The notes beneath the pieces were generated by a model, which was not told where the DNA came from, did not search any database, and saw nothing but the letters and a program-made list of their open reading frames with translations. Shown here piece after piece: positions 59,518 to 64,000 of a stretch of 64,000 nucleotides of DNA; position 1 is the stretch's first letter; every line of letters starts with the position of its first letter. The stretch comes from Methylotenera mobilis JLW8 (GTDB lineage: Bacteria > Pseudomonadota > Gammaproteobacteria > Burkholderiales > Methylophilaceae): positions 2,108,001 through 2,172,000 of the forward strand of contig NC_012968.1 in the NCBI RefSeq assembly GCF_000023705.1, given 5' to 3'. The translations under genes and the position numbers were made by a program.

Positions 59518-60474
59518 ATGAAAATGACTTTTTTGCTTAAAGGCATTATAGCCATCAGCATACTGGCAGTTGGCCTCTTATTCATTGATTTGGAAAAGTT
59601 AAAGCAAAAAAGAGAACTGATGACCAAGTCTGTTGTTACAGCACCACCAGCCAAAACAGATATTAATAAACCTGTAGAAGAAGAAAAGGCATTTGCATCA
59701 ATAGAGATTAATTGCCCAGCGCAACTTCCGGATTTAGAGAAGCTATACAAAAGCACCCCGCGGACAAAGATACGATGGGATGCAAAAACCATAGACATAG
59801 TACAAGGCTATACCTATTGGTTAGACAAAGGCGTTTTAGAAGAAAAGTCAGGCAAACCTATAGGTAGCCACACACCCATCAACGCACTTAACACCACCTT
59901 GTACGCAGCCTTCAACTTTCCCAGCTTGCGTGGTGAAGAAGATAAAAACTTTATAACCGACCGAAGAGAGTATAGGCGTGAGCACAAGGTTGACAAAAAG
60001 GTGATGCATTTAATTCCAGAAACAAGAATTGGCATCTCGATTAACTACGTGCCTGATTGGAGTAGATTGCCAATGACGCAGGAAATTAAATTTTGGAAGA
60101 GAAGCTATAGAGCCAATTTAACAGCACAACAAAAAGCTCAAGCACGTAAGGAACATGAAATTTGGCTTGATAAAAACCAGCCAATTAATTATGTCGGTGA
60201 TTCTGAGAAATTTGGTTTACGTGAAATTATTGCTAGGAGAACAGGCATGTTCTATTACGAACCAATTAATAACTCCAATCCAAGTCCTTACGGGCTGTCA
60301 CGCTTTGCGTGTGCTGGTGCCACTAACCCAGTAAGCGCTTGCATAGGGCATATTAAATTGGATAACGAATATCTGGTCACTTATTCGCTTCCACAGCAAT
60401 GGATGCCTTGTTGGAAACAAGTAGAAGAAGGCGTGAAGCGCGTAGTTCGCTTAAATACACAAGTCGCAAAATAG
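59518..60474 (+). CDS. Unknown membrane-anchored periplasmic protein
   Basis: A 318-aa protein with one N-terminal helix (FLLKGIIAISILAVGLLFID), a Pro/Lys/Glu-rich spacer, and a periplasmic domain of ~250 residues. The domain has an Arg/Lys-rich middle (RREYRREHKVDKK; WKRSYRANLTAQQKAQARK). Three or four Cys in the C-terminal part (FACAGATNPVSACIGH; WMPCW) could form disulfides. I do not recognise it. I prefer the ATG at 59518 because AGGGG precedes it; a GTG at 59491 is also in frame. It sits between argA and argB, flanked by copies of the argA 3' end, and is lower in GC than its neighbours, consistent with insertion. An immunity or surface role is possible but unsupported. Confidence 0.75.
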   Translation: MKMTFLLKGIIAISILAVGLLFIDLEKLKQKRELMTKSVVTAPPAKTDINKPVEEEKAFASIEINCPAQLPDLEKLYKSTPRTKIRWDAKTIDIVQGYTYWLDKGVLEEKSGKPIGSHTPINALNTTLYAAFNFPSLRGEEDKNFITDRREYRREHKVDKKVMHLIPETRIGISINYVPDWSRLPMTQEIKFWKRSYRANLTAQQKAQARKEHEIWLDKNQPINYVGDSEKFGLREIIARRTGMFYYEPINNSNPSPYGLSRFACAGATNPVSACIGHIKLDNEYLVTYSLPQQWMPCWKQVEEGVKRVVRLNTQVAK

Positions 60475-60547
60475 CATAAATCTAATTTTGAATTGAAAGA
60501 TAAATATGGATATCAGTTCAACACTAGAGTTGATAAGTTAGCCAACA

Positions 60548-60615
60548 GCAGAGAAACAAAGACTTTACAATTACCAACGCAAATCTAAGGCGTTTAGCAA
60601 AACATTGTAAACAAA
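60548..60615 (+). pseudogene. Direct repeat copy 2: argA C-terminus remnant
   Basis: In frame this codes for AEKQRLYNYQRKSKAFSKTL and a stop, against AEKQKLYNYQRKSKVFRKTL in intact argA. Directly upstream, faint similarity (VDKL against VEKL) continues before an in-frame stop. It appears to be the leftover end of another argA copy, 57 bp before argB. Confidence 0.85.
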
Positions 60616-60656
60616 ATTTAGTTACAATGACGGAAACCAAATTGACCAAAATTTAA

Positions 60657-61556
<900 letters not shown>

Positions 61557-61620
61557 GCGCTAAAACCAAATCAGGGCACGGTTAAACTAACTGTGTCCGA
61601 CCAACACTCCCATACCACGC

Positions 61621-62250
61621 ATGAGCAGAATCTGGATTTTTGACCTGGACGACACACTGCATAATGCCAGTGCACATATCTTCCCGGTGATGAACCGCAG
61701 CATGACGCAATACATCATGAACGAGCTTGCAATGAATGAGCCCGACGCCCACGCATTACGTCAGCACTACTGGCGAATTTATGGCGCCACGCTCAAAGGA
61801 CTCATGCGCCACCACGGGACAGACCCACATCATTTTCTGCATGAAACCCATCGCCTTGCCAACTTGCCAGACATGGTGATTCAAACCAGACGCCTGAAAC
61901 ACATGCTGAAATCACTCTCAGGACGTAAGTTAGTATTCACCAACGCCCCGCGTAGCTACGCCATGCGAGTGCTGGAATTACTGGGTATCGCAGATCTATT
62001 TGAACTGGTTTTCAGTGTGGAATCTACACAATTTCATGCCAAACCGTCGGCGCGTGGCTTTCAGCGCTTACTCCAAACCATTAACGCCCAAGCCAGCGAC
62101 TGCATTATGCTGGAAGACAGCTTACCCGCACTGATGACAGCTAAGCGCCTAGGCATGAGGACGATTTGGGTATCCAAGCAGTTAAATAAACCAAATTTTG
62201 TTGATTATCGCCTAACCTCAGTGTTAGCACTTACTCACATTAAGCTATAA
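61621..62250 (+). CDS. HAD-family pyrimidine 5'-nucleotidase
   Basis: A 209-aa haloacid-dehalogenase phosphatase. Motif I is FDLDDTLHNAS (Asp8 and Asp10), motif II VFTNAPRSYAM, motif III a Lys in FHAKPSARGF, motif IV CIMLEDSLPAL. The order matches the SDT1/YjjG-like pyrimidine nucleotidases. It sits between argB and slmA, a conserved betaproteobacterial arrangement. Confidence 0.88.
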   Translation: MSRIWIFDLDDTLHNASAHIFPVMNRSMTQYIMNELAMNEPDAHALRQHYWRIYGATLKGLMRHHGTDPHHFLHETHRLANLPDMVIQTRRLKHMLKSLSGRKLVFTNAPRSYAMRVLELLGIADLFELVFSVESTQFHAKPSARGFQRLLQTINAQASDCIMLEDSLPALMTAKRLGMRTIWVSKQLNKPNFVDYRLTSVLALTHIKL

Positions 62251-62279
62251 TAAAATCAATTATCTGTTAAGGAAATAAA

Positions 62280-62837
62280 ATGGCCGGCGAACGTAAACAG
62301 CAAATTTTAGAAACTTTGGCAAAAATGCTGGAATCTCCAAAAAGAGAGAAAATCACAACCGCATCATTAGCCGCAAAATTAGAAGTGAGTGAAGCTGCGC
62401 TTTACCGCCATTTTGCAAACAAAGCACAAATGTTTGAAGGTTTGATTTTGTTTATTGAAGAAACCATTTTTGGCCTGATTAACAAAATTAGCAGCGAAGA
62501 GCCAGAAGGCCTCAGACAAGTACAGCGCATTGTCACCATGCTCATGGTGTTTGCAGAAAAAAACTCTGGCATGACGCGCGTACTAATTGGCGATGCGCTG
62601 GTGAATGAAGATGACAAATTGCAATTACGTATTAACCAACTATATGACCGCATTGAAGTCACACTGAAACAATGTTTGCGTATTGCAGAAACGCAAACCG
62701 GTCAGAAGCAAGATGCTGAAGCACAGGCAAACTTAATCGTTTGCTACATTATCGGCCGCTGGAACCAATACGCAAAAAGCGGATTCAAACGCAAACCTAC
62801 AGAGTTTATTGAGCAACAACTACCTAATTTACTCTAA
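62280..62837 (+). CDS. slmA: Nucleoid occlusion factor SlmA
   Basis: TetR-type DNA-binding protein that blocks FtsZ assembly over the nucleoid. The N-terminal helix-turn-helix is ITTASLAAKLEVSEAALYRH (~residues 20-39), followed by the family-typical FANKAQMFEGLILFIEETIF. The C-terminal dimer domain ends with FIEQQLPNLL. The 185-aa length is normal. AAGGAA precedes the ATG. Confidence 0.95.
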   Translation: MAGERKQQILETLAKMLESPKREKITTASLAAKLEVSEAALYRHFANKAQMFEGLILFIEETIFGLINKISSEEPEGLRQVQRIVTMLMVFAEKNSGMTRVLIGDALVNEDDKLQLRINQLYDRIEVTLKQCLRIAETQTGQKQDAEAQANLIVCYIIGRWNQYAKSGFKRKPTEFIEQQLPNLL

Positions 62838-62872
62838 TTAAAAACGAGCCCAACCCTACTTAGGAGATTACG

Positions 62873-63094
62873 TTGGAAGGCACAATTTTTGGCTTCACTG
62901 AAGCACAAATCACTGAATTTGGTATGACATTTGGCGTTGGCGGCTTGATGCTATTAATGTTGTTTATTGTGGGTCATCTGGCTTGGGAGTCAAAAGCCGG
63001 CAAATTTGGGGCATTTGTACTGTTTCTGGGGCTGACCTTTGGGCTGGTGGGCTATATTGCTAAGTACTTTATTCAGAACTCGCTGGGCATTTAA
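62873..63094 (+). CDS. DUF2788 family membrane protein
   Basis: A 73-aa protein with two hydrophobic helices (GVGGLMLLMLFIVGHLAW; FGAFVLFLGLTFGLVGYIAK), found in beta- and gammaproteobacteria, function unknown. The start is TTG with AGGAGA 5 nt upstream, which decides it. It lies 35 bp behind slmA. Confidence 0.85.
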   Translation: MEGTIFGFTEAQITEFGMTFGVGGLMLLMLFIVGHLAWESKAGKFGAFVLFLGLTFGLVGYIAKYFIQNSLGI

Positions 63095-63193
63095 ACCCAA
63101 CCCTGTAGCAATCGGCGCAGTTACAGCGCTACTGTTAAAAATTAGCGCTATATCAAGTATTCAAGGCTCGAGAGGCGCTTGATCACTCCGGTG

Positions 63194-64000
63194 CTAAAGC
63201 ACGCCTTTAATGGCATTAACTCTGGCATCAAAAATCGCTGCCTTGATTTTTTCCACCTCAGTGTAAGCGCTAGCAATAGCACCCGCATCAATACTCAATG
63301 CCGCATCTAATACTTTTAGCATTAAATCCGCAGCAGGTGTAGGGCACTGCTCAAACCCCGTCCTGCCACGGGAATCGGCCTCGCAAGCCTGTAAAAACTC
63401 TTTTAGCCTAGATGGCTGGCGGATGGCATCCAGTTGAATCAAGAATTGCAGCAGCGTATCAGGACGCATGGCTAATGACTGATAAAGCTTGCCGTGAAAT
63501 TTAGTCACCATCAGCGCCAATTCTCTACAGTCATTGGGCACCCGCAAGCGCTTGCATAGGTCTTTTACCAGATGCACTCCACGCTCTTCATGACCGATAT
63601 GCCTAGGTAAAATATCTTGTGGCGTAGTGCCTTTGCCTAAGTCATGCATTAATGCGGCAAAACGCACCGGCAGCGTAAAATTTTGCTGAGCAGCATAATC
63701 CACTACCAACATCACATGCACACCGGTATCCACCTCCGGGTGATATTGAGGAGGCTGCGGCACACCCCACAACTTATCTAACTCTGGCATGATTCTTTGC
63801 AATGCGCCGCATGCACGTAATACATTGAACATGCGTGACGGCTGCGATTCCATTAAGCCCTTGGCAATCTCCTGCCATACGCGCTCGACAACCAAGGCAT
63901 CCACCTCGCCTGCATCAACCATTATCTGCATCAGGCTTAGCGTTTCTGGCGCCACATGAAAATCAGTAAAGCGTGCAGCAAAACGCGCAATACGCAAAAT
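63194..64000 (-). CDS. cca: CCA tRNA nucleotidyltransferase, C-terminal part
   Basis: The C-terminal ~269 residues of the enzyme that adds or repairs CCA at tRNA 3' ends; the N-terminus lies beyond the right edge. The visible part starts in the neck/body region (ILRIARFAARF). It includes the HD phosphohydrolase domain with MHDLGKGTTP and GHEERG, present in the multifunctional form of gamma- and betaproteobacteria. Frame is open to the edge. Confidence 0.95.
   Translation of the reverse strand: MLRIARFAARFTDFHVAPETLSLMQIMVDAGEVDALVVERVWQEIAKGLMESQPSRMFNVLRACGALQRIMPELDKLWGVPQPPQYHPEVDTGVHVMLVVDYAAQQNFTLPVRFAALMHDLGKGTTPQDILPRHIGHEERGVHLVKDLCKRLRVPNDCRELALMVTKFHGKLYQSLAMRPDTLLQFLIQLDAIRQPSRLKEFLQACEADSRGRTGFEQCPTPAADLMLKVLDAALSIDAGAIASAYTEVEKIKAAIFDARVNAIKGVL

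Overview
The window looks like a chromosome segment of a betaproteobacterium, most likely of the family Methylophilaceae (Methylotenera-like). This rests on protein character and gene order: pssA-leuA, tgt-yajC-secD-secF, clpS-clpA, rsxABCDGE-nth, dciA/M23/secA, tkt-gap-pgk-pyk-purC and argA-argB-HAD-slmA. No gene specific for methylotrophy lies here, so the family is an inference. GC content is middling. I see no rRNA, tRNA, CRISPR array, prophage or transposase gene.

Layout. 1-3.3 kb: a partial unknown gene, leuA with a leucine-rich leader ORF, and pssA. 3.5-10.3 kb: an OmpA-like lipoprotein, tgt-yajC-secD-secF and a CNNM/CorC protein. 10.4-15.5 kb: clpSA, a TRIC-like channel, a glutathione transferase and pyrD. 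15.5-16.2 kb: a strongly structured repeat element and an AT-rich orphan gene. 16.2-24.8 kb: a molybdopterin oxidoreductase, the RoxA-type ribosomal oxygenase, a secretin-like protein, a repeat-rich lipoprotein, an MBL hydrolase, bamC and dapA. 25.1-31.6 kb: a complete Rnf/Rsx complex with nth. 31.6-36 kb: FIST protein, DUF1841, ECF sigma factor, zinc-finger anti-sigma, then a peptide/modification cassette of the HvfABC (oxazolone/thioamide metal-binding RiPP) type. 36-46 kb: DUF1289, secA, an M23 peptidase, dciA, hppA, a VIT protein, ppa, YkvA and purC. 46-52 kb: pyk, pgk, gap and tkt. 52-57.7 kb: an oxidoreductase, a broken acyl-CoA synthetase, a redoxin, rsmE, an adhesin-E-like protein and a methyltransferase. 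57.7-63.1 kb: an argA fused to an XRE helix-turn-helix domain behind a large palindromic operator, an inserted unknown gene flanked by direct repeats of the argA 3' end, argB, a HAD nucleotidase, slmA and DUF2788. The window ends inside cca.

Most genes are core housekeeping. The most unusual parts are: (1) the HTH-ArgA fusion with a three-half-site operator, suggesting that the first enzyme of arginine synthesis doubles as a transcription regulator; (2) the 68-bp imperfect direct repeat of the argA 3' end bracketing an unknown gene between argA and argB; (3) the sigma/anti-sigma-linked RiPP cassette; (4) a putative leucine attenuator in front of leuA; (5) the acyl-CoA synthetase carrying an internal deletion at its hinge motif.
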